From Sedimentisphaerales bacterium (GTDB lineage Bacteria > Planctomycetota > Phycisphaerae > Sedimentisphaerales > SG8-4): a stretch of 5,042 bases of DNA. The first letter of the stretch is position 1. The number at the start of each line of letters is the position of its first letter. The stretch spans positions 1 through 5,042 of the forward strand of contig JAFGCA010000069.1 of assembly GCA_016932895.1 (NCBI GenBank), written 5' to 3'. Positions 1 to 5,042 of the stretch are shown here, one piece after another. The notes beneath the pieces are model-generated. The model saw nothing but the letters and a program-made list of their open reading frames with translations, searched no databases and was not told where the DNA came from. Position numbers and translations under genes: made by a program.

Positions 1-2
1 AC

Positions 3-1649
3 CCCGACCACGGCCACAGCCACCGTCACAATCAATGTCTGTTCTATCTCTCCGATGGCGCCGAGCTGACCTTGACCGATTGCTACCTGGTGGAGAACCA
101 CGGCCAGGCCGGCCACGGCGAACACGCCGACCTGACCATGACCGGCTGTCTCGTGCAAAAATGCATCACCGCGGGCCAGTACAATCACGGCTCGGTCGTC
201 CTGGACGACTGCGCGCTCATCGAGTTTCCCGCCGAAACGGCTCCCTTCGCCGACGACGACAACGACGCCCTCTACCTGACCGGCGGTGCCCATTCCCTGA
301 GCAACTGCCTGATCGGCTGGGCGCTCGATGACGGCGTGGACGCAGGCTCCGGATCGGGCGGTTCCGTCACGGTCGACGACTGCTGGTTCGAGTCGTGCTA
401 CCACGAGGCGATGGCCTGGTCGGAATCGCGGGACGCCCTGGTTACCGGTACCGTCACCCTGAATTGCGGCCAGGGAATCGAATGCGGCTTCGGCTCCCCG
501 GACGTCAACGCCGTCGCCTGCCTCAGCACCGCCAACGCGGTGGGAGCCCGCTTCGGCGACAACTACGACTGGAGCTACCACGGCTTTCTCACAGTCACTG
601 ACTCGCTGCTGCTGTTCAACCTCAGAGACGTCTGGGGCCGGGCCTGGGACGACTGGACCGTCCACCTCGATCAGATGGACGTCCGGGGCAACTACCTCAG
701 CATCCCGAACCCGAATTTCCCCGACAACCGGCTCTGGGATCCGCAGAGCGATCCCAACCTGGCCGACGAACTGACGCCCTTCCTGCCGGCCCCCGCCGAC
801 GTGGTCGGCGTCGGCCTGGCCACGTACAACGACACGCTGGACCGGTCCGAGCTTCCCCACGAGATTCCCGTCCGCCTGAGCACTTTCACCACCAGCGGCG
901 TCTCCGTAGACTACGCGATCGAGACGGCAGATGGACACGTTGCCGGCGGCACGTTGCACTTCGCCCCTGGTGAAACGGTCAAGCACATTCCGCTTGACGG
1001 GCCCGGCCTCGAAGATGTGCATTCGGTTCGCGTGACACTGAGCGATCCGGTCAATGCCGAGCTTACCGGATACGCCCGGATCACCTATCAGGACTATAGC
1101 GAATTCGTGGAACCACTGATCGTGCGGGGAGACGAGTGGCGATACTTCAAGGGCACGCAGGAGCCGCCGACGGACTGGAACACGCTGGCGTTCGACGACG
1201 CCGCGTGGCCGGCCGGGCCGACGAGCATCGGCTACGAAGCCGGCTCGGGCTACGAAGCCTGTCTCGCCACCAATCTGGACGACATGCAAGACAACTACCT
1301 CAGCGTTTACGCGCGCCGGGAGTTCTTCGTCGAGGACCCGGCGCAACTGACGGCCCTGACGCTGACCGTGGACGTCGACGACGGCTACATCGCCTACCTC
1401 AACGGCGTCCGCGTCAACGGCGAGCATGCGCCGGACCCGCCCCGCTACGACGAGCCCGCCGCGGGCAACCACGAGGCCGACTGCGACGATACGCCCGAAC
1501 CGGTCGACCTGAGCGACCACATCGCCGACCTCGTGCCCGGAGCCAACGTGCTGGCCGTACAGGTCCACAATATCTCCCTGTCCAGCTCCGACTTCATCTT
1601 CATCCCCGAGCTCTTCGGCGTATTCGCGCCCCAGCCGGAGGGCCCCTGA
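3..1649 (+). CDS. Large secreted beta-helix protein with Calx-beta-like and C-terminal sandwich modules (5' partial)
   Basis: The frame is open from the window edge to a TGA at 1647-1649, giving 548 visible residues. The TTG at 72 is internal, because coding continues upstream of it, so the true start is outside the window. Residues ~1-245 look like a right-handed parallel beta-helix: rungs such as LTLTDCYL, LTMTGCLV, VVLDDCAL and VTVDDCWF recur about every 21-32 residues. Residues ~263-365 resemble a Calx-beta domain (VDYAIETADG, then LHFAPGETVKHIPL, then VTLSDP). Residues ~377-545 form a galactose-binding-like sandwich with FDDAAWPAGPTSIGY, YARREFFV and DDGYIAYLNGV. In planctomycetes and verrucomicrobia this last module often sits in large exported proteins carrying CotH-kinase or lamin-tail domains; I infer such a part may lie upstream. 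The protein starts His-rich (HGHSHRH) in the visible part. No C-terminal anchor or sorting signal is seen. Substrate and function are unknown; adhesion or carbohydrate binding is a guess. Confidence 0.85.
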   Translation, partial: PDHGHSHRHNQCLFYLSDGAELTLTDCYLVENHGQAGHGEHADLTMTGCLVQKCITAGQYNHGSVVLDDCALIEFPAETAPFADDDNDALYLTGGAHSLSNCLIGWALDDGVDAGSGSGGSVTVDDCWFESCYHEAMAWSESRDALVTGTVTLNCGQGIECGFGSPDVNAVACLSTANAVGARFGDNYDWSYHGFLTVTDSLLLFNLRDVWGRAWDDWTVHLDQMDVRGNYLSIPNPNFPDNRLWDPQSDPNLADELTPFLPAPADVVGVGLATYNDTLDRSELPHEIPVRLSTFTTSGVSVDYAIETADGHVAGGTLHFAPGETVKHIPLDGPGLEDVHSVRVTLSDPVNAELTGYARITYQDYSEFVEPLIVRGDEWRYFKGTQEPPTDWNTLAFDDAAWPAGPTSIGYEAGSGYEACLATNLDDMQDNYLSVYARREFFVEDPAQLTALTLTVDVDDGYIAYLNGVRVNGEHAPDPPRYDEPAAGNHEADCDDTPEPVDLSDHIADLVPGANVLAVQVHNISLSSSDFIFIPELFGVFAPQPEGP

Positions 1650-1806
1650 CCCGACCCGGACGCGGCGGCATCTTGCCCGGCCAGGCGCCTCCGTCACAGA
1701 TAGCGACGCATCGACCCGCAACGGACGAAAGAGACTTCGCTCTCAGAAACAATCTGTGGAAAACTCGGATTCATTTCTGCAATAAACGCAGCGTGGCCTT
1801 CGTTTC

Positions 1807-1841
1807 CCTATTTTGACAAATAGGACAAACCGTCGTACGCT
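1807..1841 (+). promoter_or_regulatory. Candidate promoter with inverted repeat over the -35 box
   Basis: A perfect TTGACA (1813-1818) is followed after 17 bases by TACGCT (1836-1841), a poor -10 match (3 of 6). The -35 box lies inside a perfect 7-bp inverted repeat, CCTATTT (1807-1813) and AAATAGG (1818-1824), with a TGAC loop. GACAAA also occurs twice, at 1815-1820 and 1824-1829. The site is about 90 bases upstream of the start of the exported repeat protein, which suits a promoter with an overlapping operator. This is inference; the weak -10 keeps confidence low. Confidence 0.35.
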
Positions 1842-1920
1842 TACGAGCGGCGTCCTCACCTCGCCCGATGCTTCTTCTACCGACGGTGGCAAGTGAAGTA
1901 ACCGCGGGGGATTTCTTGAA

Positions 1921-1925
1921 AGGAG
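1921..1925 (+). promoter_or_regulatory. Shine-Dalgarno for the exported helical-repeat protein
   Basis: AGGAG, preceded by AA, lies 7 bases before the ATG at 1933. It supports this ATG over the internal ATG at 1981, which lies just before the hydrophobic core of the signal peptide and has no comparable ribosome binding site. Confidence 0.75.
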
Positions 1926-1932
1926 ATTCAAA

Positions 1933-2730
1933 ATGATCGTATCAGCAAACCCGGACCGAACGAATTCACGCCGGCCGCAGATGTGCGTGGTGTTGCTCTG
2001 TGCGCTGGTCGTGCTTCCCCTGGGCATCGCCTCGGCCCAGGACTACGAGGCCGTGGGCAGGCGGCTCAGGGCGGCGGTCGCCGCCGGCGAGCTCACCGGC
2101 GAGCAGGCCAGGACCATGCTCGGCGCGCTGCGAAAAGCCGGCGCCGCCGGAAAGGACCAGGGCGCCGACCGGGCAAAGGCCTACCTGGTGAAGGTCAAGA
2201 AGGAACTCGCCGCCGCGGTCGAGGCCGGCGAAATCAGCCGGGAAGACGCCGCCAAGCGGTACGAAGCCGCCGAGAAAGGGATCAGAGAAAGAATGGCCGC
2301 CGGACGTGCACAGCGAGGCGAGAGGCGTATCAGCCGCGAGGACCTCGCCAAGGCCGCCGGCGAAATCCGCAAGGCGATCGCCGAGGGCAAAATCACAAAA
2401 GAACAAGGCCGGGCCAAACTCGGTGCAATGCGCAAAATGATCGGCGAAAAAAGTGAGAGTACCGCCGGAAGAGAGGTGGATTGGGAGCGTATCAAGAAGC
2501 GAATCGACGGCGCCGTCAAAAGCGGCCAAATGACCCGCGAACAAGCCGATGCGAAGTACCGGGAGATCCGGAAGCGAATGGCCCGAGAAAACCAGGGCGA
2601 GGACAAGCGGGGCAAGTACGAAAGCGTTGAGCGGCGGATCAAAGCGGCGCTCGAAGCGGGCAAGATAACGCCCGAGCAAGCCCGCAAAAAGCTCCAGGCC
2701 TACAGGAAGCGTATGGGCCGCGAAAGGTAA
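1933..2730 (+). CDS. Exported protein with five SHOCT-like helical repeats
   Basis: This is a 265-residue protein of unknown function. Residues 1-35 form a signal peptide: a basic n-region with RR at 13-14, a hydrophobic core (VVLLCALVVLPLGIA) and an AxA site (A33-S34-A35) before Q36. The mature part has five copies of a helix-turn-helix unit centred on GELTGEQA (52), GEISREDA (99), GKITKEQG (152), GQMTREQA (198) and GKITPEQA (243). The spacing is 45-53 residues. Each copy has an amphipathic helix before the glycine and a Lys/Arg-rich helix after it. The core resembles the SHOCT short helical motif (G-x-I-T-x-E-E), but that is pattern resemblance only. The mature protein has no cysteine, no aromatic-rich patch and no catalytic motif, and is rich in Lys, Arg, Glu and Ala. 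It has its own Shine-Dalgarno and a downstream hairpin, so it is probably monocistronic. Periplasmic binding or scaffolding is possible but unsupported. Confidence 0.85.
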   Translation: MIVSANPDRTNSRRPQMCVVLLCALVVLPLGIASAQDYEAVGRRLRAAVAAGELTGEQARTMLGALRKAGAAGKDQGADRAKAYLVKVKKELAAAVEAGEISREDAAKRYEAAEKGIRERMAAGRAQRGERRISREDLAKAAGEIRKAIAEGKITKEQGRAKLGAMRKMIGEKSESTAGREVDWERIKKRIDGAVKSGQMTREQADAKYREIRKRMARENQGEDKRGKYESVERRIKAALEAGKITPEQARKKLQAYRKRMGRER

Positions 2731-2746
2731 GTAGTCAAACGCAAAC

Positions 2747-2780
2747 CAGGGACCCGGTTGCACGCGCGACCGGGTCCTTG
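2747..2780 (+). terminator. Hairpin terminator after the helical-repeat gene
   Basis: The arms at 2747-2758 and 2769-2780 pair over 12 bp with one G-U (CAGGGACCCGGT with ACCGGGTCCTTG). Three further pairs (one a wobble) close it to an ACGC tetraloop. It begins 16 bases after the TAA. The following bases (AACATTCCTT) are not a real T-run, so termination may be imperfect or Rho-assisted; the arms also make it a potential 3'-end stabiliser. Confidence 0.7.
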
Positions 2781-2929
2781 AACATTCCTTGAGACACCGA
2801 ATCGTCTCGGGCGGACGCTCTGTGGACGCAGGCCGAACGCGCCCCTGCCATCGCGCCACCAAGCCCCGGGATACCCAAGACGCGCGGCCGGTCCGGCAAG
2901 CACGAAACCGGAAATCCGCCTTTTTTCTC

Positions 2930-2958
2930 TTGACGACCAACAGAACCGATGATATAGT
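2930..2958 (+). promoter_or_regulatory. Strong sigma70-type promoter with no clear downstream gene
   Basis: TTGACG (2930-2935) and TATAGT (2953-2958) each match the sigma70 consensus at 5 of 6 positions and are exactly 17 bases apart. The region around the -10 is locally AT-rich (GATGATATAGTCGATA) in otherwise GC-rich DNA, and a T6 run (2921-2926) lies just upstream. Transcription would start near 2965 and run into the repeat array. No convincing protein follows; the nearest candidate is a GTG at 3008 with a GGAAG just before it. The product may be a non-coding RNA. Function is inferred from the boxes alone. Confidence 0.6.
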
Positions 2959-3148
2959 CGATACAGAACGAATTAGGAAGGATTAGATTGGAAGCTGGCA
3001 GCCGGAAGTGAAGCACCCCAACGCACAAATCCCGCCCGGCGGTCCGGACTCGCAGCCATGTCCAACTCACGGACAACCCGGTTCCACGACCCACGATCCC
3101 GCGGTCTCGTTCCTCCGACCCTGTTGTTTGGATCGCGATGCCATGACG

Positions 3149-3276
3149 GCGCCAAACAAACCCAATTCCGCGCCCTCCAGGCCGGCAAGTCCCAACCCAA
3201 CCGCGCCAAACAAACCCAATTCCGCCTCCGCCGGGGCGGCAAGTCCCAATCCGGTCGCGCCAAACAGACCCAATTC
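3149..3276 (+). repeat. Tandem array of a 54-bp unit with a 20-bp conserved core
   Basis: The core GCGCCAAACAAACCCAATTC starts at 3149, 3203 and 3257. The first two copies are identical and the third differs by one base (G at 3267). The spacing is exactly 54 bases both times. By hand alignment, units 1 and 2 match at 45 of 54 positions; the linker shares GGCAAGTCCCAA at a fixed place (3184-3195 and 3238-3249). Unit 3 keeps only the core. The period is a multiple of three, so each frame gives a repeating peptide: AKQTQFR, PNKPNS or QTNPIP. I recall similar KQTQF / KTNPI strings in planctomycete hypothetical proteins, which suggests a dispersed DNA or RNA repeat that is often mis-called as coding. 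It is not a CRISPR: the linkers are similar rather than unique and there are only three copies. Confidence 0.85.
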
Positions 3277-3344
3277 GAAAGGGCACACTTCAAGGATAAA
3301 GCATTGTATTAGAATGATTTAGGCAAAAAGAAAAATTCCATGCC

Positions 3345-3364
3345 GGCGCAAAAACAAACCCAGT
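3345..3364 (+). repeat. Diverged outlying copy of the repeat core
   Basis: GGCGCAAAAACAAACCCAGT keeps AAACAAACCCA (3352-3362) from the array core but has lost the CCAA and AATTC edges. It sits 90 bases beyond the third unit, outside the 54-bp rhythm, and about 65 bases from the end of the converging peptidase gene. It could be a decayed fourth unit separated by unrelated sequence. Confidence 0.5.
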
Positions 3365-3429
3365 GGCCGTGCATTCAGATGGCGCGACGCTGCCTTGCAC
3401 TCTTGGACGTCGGCGGTGGCCGGTCGCGG

Positions 3430-4863
3430 CTACTTCATGTCGATCTGCGCCTTGGCGGGGTCTACCGTGATTCCGAGGGATTGGAACCAGGGGAAGAGGT
3501 CCCGGCCCATAGCAATGCTCAGGACGGCGACGCTGTCGTCGGCGGTGTATTTGTCGATTTTGTCGGGCGTGGCGAGCCGGCGCTTGGCCTGGAAATAGCG
3601 GGCCACGATGTCGGGCTTTTCCTTGGCCAACTGCTCGAAAATCCACATGGGCTTGGCCATACGGACCCCGTGGGGCACGTTTTCGCCGTAGGCCAGGTCG
3701 AGTTTCGTCATGTCCGGATCGTGGCGCCGGGCGCCCTTGATCCAGCCGGCCAGGGTCGCATCGGCGTCCTCGGCCAGCCCCAACCTGCGACCGACGAGGA
3801 TGCCGACGTACGTGGCGATCCCCTCGTTCCACATCGGCTCGCCGAAGGGAAGCACCCACGAATGGGTGGACTCGTGCGAGATCAGCTCGACCATCGGGTA
3901 CTTGTGCTCGGGGAAGCCGCCCCACCACGCCGCCAGGCCGATAGCCACACCGGAGGAGAACCCGCCGCCGCCGGTAGGCAGCAGGATCAGCGTGCTCAGC
4001 ATTCCCTCGGTGGGCGGCACACCCATGACCTCTTGGATCACGGGGAAGCACTCATCGTAGACGGCGTAGATGGCGTCGGCGTAGGACGCCAGGTAGTCGG
4101 AGTATTGGATGGGGAGCCGCTCGCGCTGCGTGCGGTTCTCGGGCGACTGGTCTTTCGGGCGGCGTTGCGGATCGACCGGCTTGCCGGCGGCGAGGCGTTG
4201 CAGCAGCGGCTTCCACCAGCGGTCGTTGATCGGATCGCTGGCGTTGGGGTTGCGGCCGCACAGGGACCGCGACGCTACCACGAGGTCCCCCTTCCCGACG
4301 CGCCGCTGCGCCATCACCACCCGTCCGTTAGCGTCCCGGACCAGAACCTGCCAGTCGGACGGCTCGGCCAGCTTGATGATTTTGGGCGAATAGCTGTCGA
4401 TTTTCTCATTCTCGAGCGACGAACGGCCCTGGAGGGGCTTTTTTGCCGGTTCATTGAGGAATTCCGCGCCGAAACGCTTGGCCAGGGCGTTGAGCTTGTA
4501 TTCCTTGTCGTCGCGGAAGAGGGCATAGTCGCCCAGCATGGCGACGCCGCCGCCGGCCTGGAGAAACCGCTGGACCGCTTCGATATCTTCCGGCACGTAG
4601 GGGCACGGCGAGGCGGACGACTGGACGATGAGCAGGTTGGCGTTCGCGAAATCGTATTTGTGCAGCGTGCCCCAGTTGCGGACGTCGATCCCGTTGGGCA
4701 GGACGTAGTTCTTGCCGAATCGCCCGTCGAAGTAGAACGAGAAGTCGTGGGAAATGTCGGTCACGCAATGGATGCGGCCGGGCTCGACCGCGGCAGCGGC
4801 CTGCCCCACCAGAACACTCGCCAAAACAAACACCAGGACCGTCAGACTCATCTTTTGCATCAT
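3430..4863 (-). CDS. Secreted gluzincin-type metallopeptidase with GATase1-like N-terminal domain
   Basis: This is a 477-residue protein read from an ATG at 4863 to a TAG at 3430. Residues 1-25 are a signal peptide (hydrophobic LTVLVFVLASVLVG, then AAAA). Residues ~30-230 resemble a class I glutamine-amidotransferase-like fold as used in non-enzymatic sensor or binding domains: ANLLIVQSSAS, then a helix, then LQAGGGVAMLGDY, and a closing strand RVGKGDLVVASR. No nucleophile-elbow cysteine is visible. Residues ~250-470 hold the peptidase: HESTH at 330-334 supplies two zinc-binding His and the catalytic E331, and MWNEGIATYVG places the likely third ligand at E347. The HExxH plus downstream EG(I/L)A(T/E)Y pattern fits the Peptidase MA-like (gluzincin) group; an M60-like relation is less likely because the HExxGH form is absent. 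The start has tandem ATGs (codons 1, 2, 5) and only a weak AAGAG upstream, so the exact start is uncertain. It follows tRNA-Leu on the same strand by 95 bases. The substrate is unknown. Confidence 0.85.
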   Translation of the reverse strand: MMQKMSLTVLVFVLASVLVGQAAAAVEPGRIHCVTDISHDFSFYFDGRFGKNYVLPNGIDVRNWGTLHKYDFANANLLIVQSSASPCPYVPEDIEAVQRFLQAGGGVAMLGDYALFRDDKEYKLNALAKRFGAEFLNEPAKKPLQGRSSLENEKIDSYSPKIIKLAEPSDWQVLVRDANGRVVMAQRRVGKGDLVVASRSLCGRNPNASDPINDRWWKPLLQRLAAGKPVDPQRRPKDQSPENRTQRERLPIQYSDYLASYADAIYAVYDECFPVIQEVMGVPPTEGMLSTLILLPTGGGGFSSGVAIGLAAWWGGFPEHKYPMVELISHESTHSWVLPFGEPMWNEGIATYVGILVGRRLGLAEDADATLAGWIKGARRHDPDMTKLDLAYGENVPHGVRMAKPMWIFEQLAKEKPDIVARYFQAKRRLATPDKIDKYTADDSVAVLSIAMGRDLFPWFQSLGITVDPAKAQIDMK

Positions 4864-4923
4864 TGCTCTTGCCCTGTCGATACACCCTTTTGCCAGAAAC
4901 CGGCGTGCCTGCGGTGGTCGCCG

Positions 4924-4950
4924 GCGCCGCCGGTTCTTCCGCGGCGGCGC
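4924..4950 (-). terminator. GC-rich hairpin downstream of tRNA-Leu
   Basis: The arms 4924-4932 and 4942-4950 are perfect 9-bp complements (GCGCCGCCG and CGGCGGCGC) around a 9-base loop. It lies 8 bases past the tRNA 3' end on the tRNA strand. There is no T-run after it; a short TTTT lies before it. A second possible 6-bp stem (4900-4905 with 4919-4924) overlaps its base. Either could end the tRNA transcript or separate it from the peptidase gene. Confidence 0.5.
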
Positions 4951-4958
4951 ATGAAAAG

Positions 4959-5042
4959 TGCCCGGGACTGGATTCGAACCAGCACGAGCCGAAGCTCACT
5001 AGCCCCTCAAGCTAGCGCGTCTGCCAAATTCCGCCACCCGGG
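4959..5042 (-). tRNA. tRNA-Leu, anticodon GAG (5' base cut by window edge)
   Basis: Read on the minus strand this is a complete class II tRNA apart from its first base. The acceptor arms are (G)CCCGGG and CCCGGGC. The D-arm carries the GG pair. The anticodon stem CTAGC/GCTAG encloses TTGAGGG, with anticodon GAG at 5008-5006, reading CUC and CUU leucine codons. The long variable arm is GAGC-TTCG-GCTC, a UUCG tetraloop typical of Leu/Ser tRNAs. The T-arm has GGTTCGAATCC. The discriminator is A (4959), as expected for leucine. CCA is not encoded (the next bases are CTT), so it must be added enzymatically. The expected first G pairs with C72 and would be at position 5043. Confidence 0.95.

Larger units (their letters stand above)
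2781..3429. other. Long spacer without a convincing gene; holds a promoter and repeat array
   Basis: About 650 bases separate the terminator from the converging peptidase gene. Several short frames are open on both strands, but they overlap one another, lack clear start signals and resemble no family I know. In 3058-3312 all three plus frames stay open because the repeat has no stop codons in any phase, so openness is not evidence of coding. Supported contents are the promoter at 2930-2958, the repeat array at 3149-3276 and an outlying copy at 3345-3364. The stretch 2781-2920 shows nothing I can name. Confidence 0.6.

Noticed and set aside
72..74. TTG at 72 as the start of the beta-helix protein
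   Set aside because: The frame continues upstream with in-register beta-helix sequence to the window edge, and there is no ribosome binding site or signal peptide at 72.
1729..1742. Hairpin GAGA-CTTCGC-TCTC as a terminator for the beta-helix gene
   Set aside because: The stem is only 4 bp and is not followed by a T-run.
2892..2926. Rho-independent terminator ending in the T6 run at 2921
   Set aside because: Only a 5-bp stem (TCCGG 2892-2896 with CCGGA 2908-2912) with an 11-base loop can be drawn, and it is 8 bases from the T-run.
1966..2940. Long minus-strand open frame (324 residues) opposite the helical-repeat gene
   Set aside because: It is an antisense shadow of a GC-rich gene. The plus strand has a signal peptide, repeats and a Shine-Dalgarno, while the minus frame has no recognisable domain.
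3149..3276. CRISPR array
   Set aside because: There are only three short repeats, the 34-base linkers are similar to each other rather than unique, and no cas gene is nearby.
3008..3322. Possible small proteins (104 residues from GTG 3008; 84 residues from ATG 3058) spanning the repeat array
   Set aside because: All three frames are open across the array because the repeat lacks stops. The peptides are low-complexity and have no family resemblance, and the start signals are weak. The DNA repeat explains the pattern better.

Overview
This 5.0 kb window is GC-rich, sparsely packed DNA. It most resembles a Planctomycetota genome, perhaps Phycisphaerae-like. The reasons are a large secreted parallel beta-helix protein ending in a Calx-beta-like module and a 'DDGYIAYLNGV'-type sandwich module, other exported proteins of unknown role, long spacers, and a short AAACAAACCCAATTC repeat array of a kind I recall from planctomycete metagenomes. 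The taxonomic call is inference from content and memory, not from a marker gene.

Layout. (1) Positions 3-1649, plus strand: the 3' part of a large secreted or surface protein whose start lies outside the window. (2) 1650-1932: a spacer with a TTGACA box buried in a perfect inverted repeat, then a good Shine-Dalgarno. (3) 1933-2730, plus strand: an exported 265-residue protein made of five helical 'G-x-(I/L)-(T/S)-x-E-Q-A' repeats, closed by a strong hairpin terminator at 2747-2780. (4) 2781-3429: about 650 bases with no convincing gene. It holds a strong sigma70-type promoter (TTGACG-N17-TATAGT) followed by a 54-bp-period repeat array (3149-3276) and a diverged outlying copy (3345-3364). (5) 3430-4863, minus strand: a secreted gluzincin-type metallopeptidase with a GATase1-like N-terminal domain. 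(6) 4959-5042, minus strand: a tRNA-Leu(GAG), cut one base short of its 5' end by the window edge, followed by a GC-rich hairpin.

The three proteins are all predicted to be exported or (for the first) extracellular, but nothing shows that they act in one pathway. The plus-strand pair is separated by its own promoter-like region, and the peptidase converges on them from the other strand. The part least explained by known features is the 2930-3364 promoter-plus-repeat block, which could specify a non-coding RNA or be a dispersed repeat element.
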